Source of the DNA: CAYRFQ01 sp964423615
GTDB taxonomy: Bacteria; Planctomycetota; Planctomycetia; Gemmatales; Gemmataceae
Assembly (NCBI GenBank): GCA_964423615.1
Contig: CAYRFQ010000034.1
Coordinates: forward strand, 16,203-80,202
DNA length: 64,000 nucleotides
Direction: 5' to 3'
Notes under the pieces: generated by a model
Seen by the model: only the letters and a program-made list of their open reading frames with translations
Database searches by the model: none
What the model was told of the DNA's origin: nothing
Program-made: the position numbers and the translations under genes
Part shown: piece after piece, positions 1-8,280 of the stretch
Position numbering within the stretch: the first letter of the stretch is position 1
Layout of the letters: each line of letters opens with the position of its first letter

Positions 1-1
1 G

Positions 2-2671
2 CCGCCTCCGCCGAATCATTTCAGGGGCAAGGACAAGATCACCATCCACGAAGATACCGACGGGGACGGCAAGTTCGACAAGCACAAGACCTTCCTCGAA
101 GGGCTCAACATCGTCACGGCCATCGCTCGTGGTCGGGGCGGCGTATGGGTGTTGAACCCGCCTTACTTGCTGTTTTATGCAGACCGAAACAACGACGACA
201 TTCCCGATGGTGATCCCGAAGTTCGGCTCAAAGGGTTTGGTTTGGAAGACACGCATTCGGTCGTCAATAGTTTGCGTTGGGGGCTGGACGGTTGGCTTTA
301 TGCGGCTCAGGGAAGTACCGTGTCGGCGGCCGTGCAGGATCCGAAAAGCAAGGCAGCTCCCATTCACTCGATGGGTCAACTGATATGGCGGTATCACCCC
401 GAGTCTCGCAAGTACGAGATTTTCGCCGAGGGTGGTGGGAACGCTTTTGGAGTCGAGATCGATCGCGAAGGCCGGACGTTTAGTGGACACAACGGCGGAA
501 ACACTCGAGGATTTCATTACGTTCAGGGTGGATACTATCGCAAAGGATTCAGCAAACACGGACCGATTTCGAATCCTTTCTCGTATGGTTATTTTCCGGC
601 GATGAAGCACCCGCGCGTGCCTCGCTTCACACATACCTTCGAAATCTACGACAGCGGAGCGTTGCCGTCGCGATATCAGGGCAAGATGTTTGCGGTGGCT
701 CCGATCTTGAGTCATGTTGTTGTCAGTGACGTGTTGCGAGACGGATCGTCGTTTCGGACTCGCGATCTCTTCAAGGCCGTGGACACGTCCGATCGTTGGT
801 TTCGTCCCGTTGACATCAAAAGCGGTCCTGATGGTGCAGTCTACATGGCCGACTGGTACGACGGACAGATCAGCCACTACCGAAATCACGAAGGTCAGAT
901 TGATCCCTCCAATGGACGGATATACAGGTTGAAAGCCAAGAACGCCAAACCGCAAAAAGCCCCGAACCTGGCAAAGTTGTCTTCGCGGGAACTCGTCGCG
1001 AAATTGGGTGACAAGAACCGGTGGGTGCGACGAACGGCGTTGCGATTGCTTGGAGACCGTCGGGACGAATCGTTGATTCCGGACCTCAAGAAGAAGGTCC
1101 TTGCAGAAAAGGGACAGCTCTCGTTGGAGTGTTTTTGGGCCTTGAACCTGTGTGGCGGGTTCAACGAGGGCGTCGCCGAGACGACGCTTCGACACGAGAA
1201 CCCACACGTCCGATTGTGGACCGTGCGATTGCTCGGCGACAAACGCAACGTTTCGAAATCGATCGCGAATCGGTTGGCTCGCATGGCCCAGACCGAAACT
1301 AACTCCGAGGTCCGTAGTCAACTCGCGTGCTCGGGTCGTAGGTTATCGGTTGGTGACGCATTGCCGATTTGGCGAAACCTCGTCGACCATGACGAAGACG
1401 TCGGTGATATTCATTTGCCGCTGCTGTTGTGGTGGCTGCTCGAGGAACACGCTGACGAACACCGTGCCGAGGTTCTCGGGTTGTTTTCGGAGTCGGTGCT
1501 TTGGTCTGTGCCGATGGTCGAAAAACACATCACCACGCGGCTCATGCGGCGTTACGCCCAATCGGGAACTCGGCGTGATCTCTTGACGTGTGCCAAGTTG
1601 CTACGATTGGCTCCACGCAAGCAAGATGCTCAGGCGTTGTTGCGCGGCTTCGAAAAAGCCCACGCGGGTCGTTCGCTCGCGAAGCTCCCCGTCGAACTGG
1701 TTAGAGCAATGGCGGCACGTGGTGGAGGATCGTTGTCGTTACGATTGCGACTCGGCGAGAAGAAGGCTCTCCGCGAGGCGTTGCGGCTGTTGGAAGGCGA
1801 CAAGGGAAATTCGAAGACGCGTGAAGGGCTCATCCAGATTCTGGGAGAGATTCGCGAGCGAAAAGCACTTCCGGCGTTGTTGAATCTATTCGAGCGATCC
1901 AAAGTTGTCTCCATCAGGATCGCATCACTCGGGGCGTTGCAAGTGTTCGAAGACCAGGGGATAGCCAAAACAATCATCGCACAACACGACCGACTTTCCG
2001 ACGACTTGAGGAATGTTGCCCAGAGTGTCTTGTTGACCCGCAAACCGTGGACCGTCGCATTCGTTGAGGCTGTCGATGCTGGGAGAGTGAAGAAGGCAAA
2101 TGTTCCTCTCGCCGTCGTTCGGAAGATGACTGTGCACGACGACAAACGACTTGCCCGACTGGTCGAAAAGAACTGGGGGCGTGTCCAGGGAGCCACGACC
2201 GCCGCGATGCAGCAGAAGATCGCGTACTTGAAACGTGTGATCGATCAAAAGGCCGGTTCTCCGTATCCCGGCAAGAAGTTATTTCTTGCGAACTGTGCAA
2301 AGTGCCACACGTTGTTCGCGAAGGGTGGGAACATAGGTCCCGACCTCACCACGTACAAGCGTGATGATCTCACGAATATGTTGCTCCATATCGTGAACCC
2401 CAGCGCGGAAATTCGGGAAGGTTTCGAGACATATCTCGTTGGAACGAAAGACGGACGACTGTTGAGCGGCTTTCTGGTCGATCAGGACAACAAGATCGTC
2501 GTGCTGCGGACGGCTGAAGGGCAAGACGTTACAGTCGAACGCTCCCGTGTAGCCCGGATGAGAGCGGTGTCGCAATCACTGATGCCCGAGGGGTTGTTGG
2601 ATCCATATACGGATCAACAAGTGCGGGATTTGTTCGCGTATTTGCGGAGTGCCCAGCCGTTGAATGATTAG
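2..2671 (+). CDS. PVC-type heme-binding cytochrome c protein with HEAT repeats (5' end outside window)
   Basis: The reading frame is open from base 2, so the first visible ATG (149) is internal and the true start lies upstream. About 889 residues are visible. The N-terminal part (to about residue 310) is the membrane-bound dehydrogenase-like beta-propeller typical of large planctomycete and verrucomicrobial proteins, with segments such as DTDGDGKFD, DRNNDDIPDGD and GPDGAVYMADWYDGQISHY. A HEAT-like helical region follows (about 325-700; e.g. DKNRWVRRTALRLLGD, HENPHVRLWTVRLLGD). The C-terminus is a cytochrome c domain with one heme site, CAKCH, at bases 2294-2308 and GPDLT after it. The family is secreted or membrane-bound and of uncertain substrate, often linked to sugar oxidation. 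It stands alone here on the plus strand. Confidence 0.93.
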   Translation, partial: PPPPNHFRGKDKITIHEDTDGDGKFDKHKTFLEGLNIVTAIARGRGGVWVLNPPYLLFYADRNNDDIPDGDPEVRLKGFGLEDTHSVVNSLRWGLDGWLYAAQGSTVSAAVQDPKSKAAPIHSMGQLIWRYHPESRKYEIFAEGGGNAFGVEIDREGRTFSGHNGGNTRGFHYVQGGYYRKGFSKHGPISNPFSYGYFPAMKHPRVPRFTHTFEIYDSGALPSRYQGKMFAVAPILSHVVVSDVLRDGSSFRTRDLFKAVDTSDRWFRPVDIKSGPDGAVYMADWYDGQISHYRNHEGQIDPSNGRIYRLKAKNAKPQKAPNLAKLSSRELVAKLGDKNRWVRRTALRLLGDRRDESLIPDLKKKVLAEKGQLSLECFWALNLCGGFNEGVAETTLRHENPHVRLWTVRLLGDKRNVSKSIANRLARMAQTETNSEVRSQLACSGRRLSVGDALPIWRNLVDHDEDVGDIHLPLLLWWLLEEHADEHRAEVLGLFSESVLWSVPMVEKHITTRLMRRYAQSGTRRDLLTCAKLLRLAPRKQDAQALLRGFEKAHAGRSLAKLPVELVRAMAARGGGSLSLRLRLGEKKALREALRLLEGDKGNSKTREGLIQILGEIRERKALPALLNLFERSKVVSIRIASLGALQVFEDQGIAKTIIAQHDRLSDDLRNVAQSVLLTRKPWTVAFVEAVDAGRVKKANVPLAVVRKMTVHDDKRLARLVEKNWGRVQGATTAAMQQKIAYLKRVIDQKAGSPYPGKKLFLANCAKCHTLFAKGGNIGPDLTTYKRDDLTNMLLHIVNPSAEIREGFETYLVGTKDGRLLSGFLVDQDNKIVVLRTAEGQDVTVERSRVARMRAVSQSLMPEGLLDPYTDQQVRDLFAYLRSAQPLND

Positions 2672-2763
2672 GAATGCAGGAATGGGGAACAGAAGCACAA
2701 TGGTTGCAGTGGTTTCTCGATCTGAAGGTTTTTGAAAGGTCCTGATCCAAAGGGTGAGGGAGT

Positions 2764-3010
2764 TAGAGCCGTTAACGTTTGTGTTGGGTACAGTTCGCAA
2801 ACACCGAACTCCTCAGCCCAAGAGCCCTTCTCGAGAGAGTATCACTTCGTGATCCTTCCGGTTCCTAAATCCTTCTCCCCTTGGGCGGTCGGATGAAGAA
2901 GAGTCGTGATTGTGTTGGTTCTTTGAATTCTGTTATTTTTTGAAACCGCAACTTTTCCCTTCATTCGCTGCGTTTCCCGCTTCGCCCAGTTTTGGCCTTC
3001 TCTCCCCCAA
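2764..3010 (+). repeat. Family A MITE-like repeat, copy A1 (left part, rearranged)
   Basis: It starts with TAGAGCCGTTAACG and GTTGGGTACAGTTCG, the left terminus shared with copies at 13950, 32153 and 63772. It continues with the family segment around GGCGGTCGGATGA and AGAGTCGTGATTGTG (to about 2930). After a junction, 2955-3010 resembles the CGCTGCGTTTCCCGCTTCGC stretch seen in A3 and A4. No right terminus is seen. The interval 2672-2763 holds nothing recognisable. Confidence 0.75.
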
Positions 3011-3022
3011 ACCTACTTGTAG

Positions 3023-3508
3023 ACAGGAAGTACTACACACAATCTGTGCCGCAATACAAAAGGTGCCTTCGAAGCTGACGCAGTCGCACTCGTTGGAATT
3101 CTGCAAGAGACATGCTCATTGTGGATCATCCGAAGGCTCAAACCCAAAAACAGCACCCCAATCTACAAAGACTCCGTCCGCCGCGTTGATCAAGCGAAGG
3201 CCCACGCAAGGGTCAAAGCCGCGTGGAAAATGATGGACGATGAAACAAAGGCGTGGCTACTCTAAGGACCAGGAAAGAACGATGGTTCCGGACAATGGAC
3301 TCAGCTCCACAAAATTCCGCTAATCATAAACAACCACCAGATCAACGTCATAAGCGATCCTCAAGTAGCCGCAATGATGCAGACGATCATGCTCGCATTG
3401 GCCAATCACCCCGAAGCCAAAGCCGCCTTAGCTGCCGCGTTGACTGGGCAACAACAACCAGAGCCGATTCCAATTCCAATACAAAATACGATTGAGGAAG
3501 AAAACTAA
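3023..3508 (+). pseudogene. Decayed ORF with in-frame stop, family unknown
   Basis: One reading frame (codon starts equal to 2 modulo 3) stays protein-like from the stop at 3020 to TAA at 3506-3508, broken once by TAA at 3263-3265. The first half reads EADAVALVGILQETC, then KPKNSTPIYKDSVRRVDQAK and AAWKMMDDETKAWLL. The second half reads INVISDPQVAAMMQTIMLAL and NHPEAKAALAAAL with a Pro/Gln-rich tail. No ATG, GTG or TTG start remains in frame, so the gene looks truncated at its 5' end as well. I do not recognise the family; the helical, charged character would suit a small DNA-binding or phage-type protein, but that is a guess. Confidence 0.5.
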
Positions 3509-3540
3509 CCCACACAGCTTTGCGTTCTGGGTTGGTTTTG
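3507..3540 (+). terminator. Possible rho-independent terminator
   Basis: A short stem (AACCCA at 3507 pairing with TGGGTT at 3528) is followed by GGTTTTGT. It lies at the stop codon of the decayed ORF. Confidence 0.4.
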
Positions 3541-3594
3541 TATGTTTAGGCCTTGCAGATTGAGTGGTGACTTCGAGACCCTGTTGTGACAATC

Positions 3595-4083
3595 TTATTT
3601 TGGTAGGACTTCAGAAATATATAAAGTCGACGGGGCCGTCTTTTTCCCAGCGCCACCATACACCCCAACCCAGATATTGTAGAGTCCGTCCCTTGCGGGC
3701 AATTTGATAACTGGATTACGAAGACCGATCTTGTAGGCCTGCCCTCCATCATCGTTAGCAACATATTTCGTACTAGGGAGATTGACTAACAGAGTTATGT
3801 CTGTCGAAGACTTGGCGTAAATGTAAATATACTTGAAGTTGCCTTTCGTATACCTGAGATTAAGATCTGGCTTCACAGATACGTAAGCGCTAATACCGCC
3901 CGTTTTTGTCTTGATACTCCCACCAGCAGTGAGCCTTTTCACATACGGGTCGGGTGTAAAGCCGCCTTTCAATGACACACTTCCATAATTGGGCTTCTGT
4001 CTCCAATCTTGCGCATAGGCGGGTTCAATACAACAAAAGGCTAAAACACCCAATACACCTATACAGACAAATTGATGTTGCAT
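3595..4083 (-). CDS. Small secreted protein with a beta-sandwich-like domain
   Basis: 162 residues. The start at 4083 is chosen because AAAGAGG lies 7-8 bases upstream and the protein then begins with a signal peptide (MQHQFVCIGVLGVLAFCC, cleavage after AYA). The mature part contains KGGFTPDPYVKRLTAGG, then DITLLVN, ANDDGGQAY, LYNIWVGVYGG and a terminal LYISEVLPK. This order (DxTLxVN, CNDDGG-like, YxIWVGxY, LYISE) is familiar from secreted bacterial proteins with a pre-peptidase-like beta-sandwich domain, but the domain stands alone here and no enzyme motif is seen. Exported by prediction; role unknown. Confidence 0.7.
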   Translation of the reverse strand: MQHQFVCIGVLGVLAFCCIEPAYAQDWRQKPNYGSVSLKGGFTPDPYVKRLTAGGSIKTKTGGISAYVSVKPDLNLRYTKGNFKYIYIYAKSSTDITLLVNLPSTKYVANDDGGQAYKIGLRNPVIKLPARDGLYNIWVGVYGGAGKKTAPSTLYISEVLPK

Positions 4084-4196
4084 GACAAACCTCTTTCGAA
4101 AGGAGATTCCCAAGCCGAGAAAGAAATAGTCCTTTGTCGAAACACCTGGGAACTGTGAACTGCAGATTTTACATATGCCAAATATCCACTTTACTT

Positions 4197-4520
4197 CTAG
4201 CAAAGAAGCAGTGCATCGCCGCCACGTTTCTCCGCCGCAAGAAATCGTAGATGCTTGTTCACCTTCCAACGGACCATCCACAAGTCGTGCCGGTCGTTGA
4301 GTTCTTCGAAGCGGCCTTCTTTCAATCCCGTATAGAGATTGTCGAGGACGCTCAAGACCAGGTCTTCGCCATCAGCAATCCGCCGGTGACCGGGTCCGAG
4401 TCTTTGGTCAGCCAGGTGGGCGAGTGGGGTGAAGTAGCGTTCCTAGAGGTGGCGTAACGCCTCTTGCTCGCCACGTCTTATGGCCTGGATCAACAAGGTG
4501 ATCGAATGGTCGGCTTTCAT
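4197..4520 (-). pseudogene. ECF sigma factor pseudogene
   Basis: Read on the minus strand, this frame gives ADHSITLLIQAIRRGEQEAL, RHL, a TAG stop (4443-4445), then ERYFTPLAHLADQRL, DGEDLVLSVLDNLYTGLKEG, FEELNDRHDLWMV and AAEKRGGDALLLC before a final stop. This is the region 2 layout of planctomycete ECF sigma-70 factors, in which RHL is followed by WERYF; the TAG replaces the Trp codon (TGG to TAG). The C-terminal region 4 helix-turn-helix is absent. It lies upstream of the secreted protein gene on the same strand. It should make no functional sigma factor. Confidence 0.8.
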
Positions 4521-4800
4521 ATAGAATACGCCGTGAGGAGATAAACCATGAAATAGTGAGGATGGCAGGGCTCTCGTGTGATACAAGTTTGTCAAACGGC
4601 TCGTGGAGCGGCAAACGAAGGCCAACTACGCGGGTGTCAGATTTTTTTACGATAACCACCAGGTGGTGCGAGGTCTCGTGGAATTTTGGTTAATTGTAAC
4701 TTAGAAAATCCACAATTCAAAACCCAAAAGCGAGACGCCCAAGTTGTATCTGGAGAGCCACCTGAAGAGTCGATCCCTGTCCCATTTGAGGAATCGTCCG

Positions 4801-5808
4801 ATGAATTTATTGAGGTGGTTGCGGTCGTTGCTTGGATCGAAGAGTGGGAAAAACAGTCCGCAGGATCCGAATAGTCAATCGGATAAGCAAGAACGACAAG
4901 CTCGACAGAAACAGTCCAAGAAAAAGAACAAGAAACCTCCTCATCGGAGACCACTTGGGTTCGAGGGCCTCGAAGGTCGAAGCATGCCGGCGCTTTTGAG
5001 TGCCGCATACACGCCTCCCGTCGTCATCAACACCGAAGTCACCACCTTGGCCGACGGTCCGATCGACCACACCGATGGCGAGGTGACATTGCGGGAAGCC
5101 ATCGACCGAGCCTACGCCGATGTCAGCGCGGACTTGATACATGATGGGGGCGGCGTTTGGGCTCTCAAGGCACCTGTCGAGTTTGTCCCGAATCATGAGG
5201 TAGTAACACACGCCTCGCTGGGGGATTCGGAACGTCCTGCGGAGCCTGCAGCCACGATACGGGATACGATCATTGCGGAGAACTACGTCGGTCAGTCTGG
5301 GACAGAGGCTGAACGGCTCGCCGACATCGTAGGACTCCGTTCAGCCGAGCACAGCTTGATCGGTGTCGGAGATCCGGCCTTCTCACCAGGCAACGGGAAC
5401 ATCTTTGGGACACTCAGTAGCCCGATCGATCCCAAACTGGGGCCTCTGAGCGACAATGGCGGACTGACCAAGACTCACGCGTTGATGTTCGGGAGCCCCG
5501 CTTTCAACGCTGGGAGTAATGCCAGCCCGCCTCAGTTCGACTCACGAGGCGAGGGCTACGATCGTATCTTCAATGAAAAAGTCGATATTGGTGCTTACGA
5601 AGTTCAAATGCCTCGGCATGAGTTCTTGGCGGCGACGGCAGCCAATCTCCGGGAAGACCACGGTTTCCACTTCGATACGTCGTACTACACGGGTACGCTC
5701 GAACAAGGTGAACTTTGGTTCCGAGATCGAATGGGGACATGGTACTACATCTTACCATCGGGGCATATTTACAAGTATGGTGCTCGCGAGGCCCCGATCA
5801 ATTCGTAG
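4801..5808 (+). CDS. Surface protein, N-terminal part (CSLREA and choice-of-anchor-like), broken by frameshift
   Basis: 335 residues up to the premature stop. The ATG at 4801 is preferred over TTG 4744 because GAGGA sits 8 bases upstream. A basic N-terminus leads to the planctomycete sorting-type motif LGFEGLEGRSMPA, then a CSLREA-like segment (TLADG, DGEVTLREAIDRA) and a C-terminal choice-of-anchor-Q-like block (LGPLSDNGGLTKTHAL, VDIGAYEVQ). The beta-helix that normally lies between these two blocks is almost absent, suggesting an internal deletion. The last part is the first copy of a repeated module (FHFDTSYYTG, ELWFRDRMGTWYYILPSGHI). The sequence after 5808 in another frame continues this protein, so a base was probably lost in the C run at 5792-5795. 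Confidence 0.7.
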   Translation: MNLLRWLRSLLGSKSGKNSPQDPNSQSDKQERQARQKQSKKKNKKPPHRRPLGFEGLEGRSMPALLSAAYTPPVVINTEVTTLADGPIDHTDGEVTLREAIDRAYADVSADLIHDGGGVWALKAPVEFVPNHEVVTHASLGDSERPAEPAATIRDTIIAENYVGQSGTEAERLADIVGLRSAEHSLIGVGDPAFSPGNGNIFGTLSSPIDPKLGPLSDNGGLTKTHALMFGSPAFNAGSNASPPQFDSRGEGYDRIFNEKVDIGAYEVQMPRHEFLAATAANLREDHGFHFDTSYYTGTLEQGELWFRDRMGTWYYILPSGHIYKYGAREAPINS

Positions 5809-6629
5809 CAGCCGTCGAGCCAACGTTCCACGCCGAACCCAAACGGCTACTGTTCGATGCCCCTGTGACGATCGATAATGCCAAGCTCTCTGCAGATTTG
5901 CGAGGACACGGTTTTTACTTCAACAAGTCCTACCATTTCGATTATTTGGGACATCGTGAGAAGTGGTTTATGGATCGAACTGGTCATTGGGTCGTGATGA
6001 CCTCGGACGGGAAAATCTGGAACACCGAGGGTGGTAACAAGGGTGATCGAGTTGTTGACGAAGTAACTCCGTTGGCTTATGACGATCCTGGTTTGTTGCT
6101 CAACCAACAACTCACAGTCACGGACCAAGACCACATGGATCTGTCTGTCGTCCGGCAACAACTCGGTCTTTACGTGAACGGCGAACTCTATCGGGATTCG
6201 TTGGGTCGTGAAGAAATTTGGGTCATGAGTCGAGACGGCCGATGGCATTTTCTCACGCCAGGTGGGAACTTGTACGAGTGGAACGGGGAGTTCGAGACGA
6301 GTCCGTTGGTTGCGACTCTCAATCCTTTGGTTTTCGCTGATTTGGACTTATTACTCAAGCCAACGCTGGAGGATTTATCGCCCGGCTCCCTGGGACAACG
6401 CCAAGTCCTTCAGGACCAATACGATCTGTACTACTTCCAGTCGTATTACTTCCACGAAAGTGCCAGGCAGAAAAAATGGATTGTCAGCGGTGTTGAGAGG
6501 GTCTGGTTTTACATCACTTCGGATGGAGATATCTATCGACAAGGTCGGAACGGCAACCAGGCTGAATTCGTTATGAATGTCGATCGATTCTTTTTCGATG
6601 ACCCCACTCTGATGTTCCGGACAGTGTGA
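5739..6629 (+). pseudogene. Continuation of the 4801 surface protein after a frameshift: three more repeat modules
   Basis: The meaningful part begins near base 5797 (DQFVAAVEPTF) and continues the upstream protein in a different frame; the ATG at 5739 is only the first one available and residues before 5797 are out-of-frame. Three module copies follow: FYFNKSYHFDYLGHREKWFM with GHWVVMTSDGKIW; LGLYVNGELYRDSLGREEIW with GRWHFLTPGGNLYEW; and LYYFQSYYFHESARQKKWIV with VWFYITSDGDIYRQG. Each ends with a segment such as FFFDDPTLMF or LVFADLDLLLK. The same module occurs four times in the giant surface protein at 43288-50919. It is probably one gene with the 4801 ORF; a sequencing error would restore it. 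Confidence 0.65.
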
Positions 6630-6691
6630 ACGGATGCTGTGCTGTGAGTTTTGGGTGGAAGTGGTGGGAATTGGATCGGAGGACGGGTTTC

Positions 6692-6748
6692 GAGCGGTTC
6701 ACGCTTATGCTGGGTATCTACCAACACAAACGTGTACCGTTTTCGAAT
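6692..6748. repeat. Family A terminal remnant forming an inverted repeat
   Basis: GAGCGGTTCACGCTTATGCT and the facing CCAACACAAACGTGTACCG are imperfect inverted copies of the family A terminus, separated by only a few bases. It looks like a MITE whose middle has been deleted. Lying between two convergent genes, it could also act as a bidirectional terminator. Confidence 0.5.
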
Positions 6749-6765
6749 CACGATTCCAAGCTTTC

Positions 6766-8136
6766 TTATTTGGATTTGATGCAATACAGGTAGTTGATGC
6801 TCCGGAGCAAAACCGTGTTGTTCGCGATGGCCGGTGTCGCCCAACACTTTTCTCCCAGGCGGTTCGCGGCTAGCTGCTGGAATTTTGGCCCGGCTTTCAG
6901 GACATGAGTTGTCCCGGTGCTATCGAGGCAAAAAATCTTTCCGTCGTAGGCCCAAGGTGATGCCCAGAAAGCGTTAGCCCCAGGGAGACGTTCTTGGTAG
7001 GCAAGTTTTCCGGTCTTGGCGTTGTAGCAGTTCACGAGACCGATCCGCCGTCGCAAGGTGTAGACGTGACCCCGGTAAACGAGCGGACAGGCCATGTCGC
7101 AACCTGCCTTCTTGGCGGACCAAAGCACGCCAGCACTCGTGGACTTACCGTTTTCCGGGGTAATGTCTCCGAGTGCGCCAGCCTTGACGGCAAACAGCAC
7201 TCCACCGCCGTCCGATGGTCGCCCTTTGTTGCGTTCCTCGTTGCCCACATAAAGGACATCGCCCGCCGGAGTGGCGGAGTTGGGGCTTCGACCGCCGCCT
7301 TCTCCCATGCCCAATTCCCAAAGGAGTTTCCCGGAGGCCGGATCGTACGAACGTGTTTTTTTGTTTCCGCCTGTGACCAGTTCGGTTCGCTTGCTGTTCT
7401 TCCAAATGACGGGGCTTCCCCAGGTCGAAGTTTCATCGCGACTCACGCGCCATCGCTGCTTTCCTGTCTTCTTGTCCAAAGCGACCAGGAAGGATTCGTC
7501 TTCGTTATCGATCTGCACATACAGCAGACCGCCGAGCAAGACCGGTGCACTGGAAGTACCCCAACCTGCCCTCATGGGATACACCCCAAGGTCTTTCTTC
7601 CAGAGTTGTTGGCCCTCGAAATCGTAACAAACGACACCCATCATTCCGAAGTAGACGTAGATGTGCTTGCCGTCGGTGACCGGAGTTTCTGATGCGTACG
7701 TGTTGCTACTGTGAATGGGCATTCGAGGCTTGGCTTTGATCGCCACCTTTTTCCAAAGGAGTTTGCCTGTTGCCTGTTCGAGGCAATGAATCTCCCAGCG
7801 ATAGATGGCGTTCGGGGGTGTTCGGCGATATCCCTTTTGAGCATTGGGTCTTTGCCTCCTGGGTTTCTCCTGCTTGGGTTGTTGGGCCTTTAGTTCGTGA
7901 TCCTTGACGGCGGTGGTCAGAATGACCTTTCCTCCCGATACGATTGGGGATGACCAACCACGGCCAGGAACTTTGTACTTCCACTGGATGTTGGTCTTTT
8001 GGTCCCATTGAAAGGGAAGCTGCTTTTCCGTTGTTAGCATATTGCCGGTTGGCCCGCGATACTGCGGCCATTCGTCGGCGTGAACAGCGGTAGTCAGCAC
8101 AATTAGGCCAAGAGCGCATAAAAAGAAACGGAGCAT
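6766..8136 (-). CDS. Secreted PQQ-like beta-propeller repeat protein
   Basis: 456 residues. A signal peptide (MLRFFLCALGLIVLTTAVHA) is followed by DEWPQYRGPTGN, the usual opening of planctomycete PQQ-propeller proteins of the BamB/quinoprotein-dehydrogenase-like type. Blade motifs recur: WSSPIVSGGKVILTT, CLEQATGKLLWKK, ALDKKTGKQRWRVS, YDPASGKLLWELG, CYNAKTGKLAYQERL. No cytochrome domain is attached and no cofactor ligands can be assigned, so it is more likely a scaffold or binding propeller than an active dehydrogenase. Exported to the periplasm by prediction. It converges on the surface-protein gene at 4801-6629 and has no operon partner. Confidence 0.88.
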   Translation of the reverse strand: MLRFFLCALGLIVLTTAVHADEWPQYRGPTGNMLTTEKQLPFQWDQKTNIQWKYKVPGRGWSSPIVSGGKVILTTAVKDHELKAQQPKQEKPRRQRPNAQKGYRRTPPNAIYRWEIHCLEQATGKLLWKKVAIKAKPRMPIHSSNTYASETPVTDGKHIYVYFGMMGVVCYDFEGQQLWKKDLGVYPMRAGWGTSSAPVLLGGLLYVQIDNEDESFLVALDKKTGKQRWRVSRDETSTWGSPVIWKNSKRTELVTGGNKKTRSYDPASGKLLWELGMGEGGGRSPNSATPAGDVLYVGNEERNKGRPSDGGGVLFAVKAGALGDITPENGKSTSAGVLWSAKKAGCDMACPLVYRGHVYTLRRRIGLVNCYNAKTGKLAYQERLPGANAFWASPWAYDGKIFCLDSTGTTHVLKAGPKFQQLAANRLGEKCWATPAIANNTVLLRSINYLYCIKSK

Positions 8137-8280
8137 TCGGCTCTCCCAAGAAAGAACGGTGACAATATTCTTACAGTCTTACAATGCTGGTAACTCCGCA
8201 TACCGACAAGTCCCCTTTCTGAGTAACTTGGCGAAAAGGAGTTCCTGAGAGACAGGGTCCGAAATTTGGCCGAGATGTTC

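Noticed and set aside
5785..5810. Programmed ribosomal frameshifting in the surface-protein gene
   Set aside because: No X-XXY-YYZ slippery heptamer at the site; a lost base in a C run is simpler.
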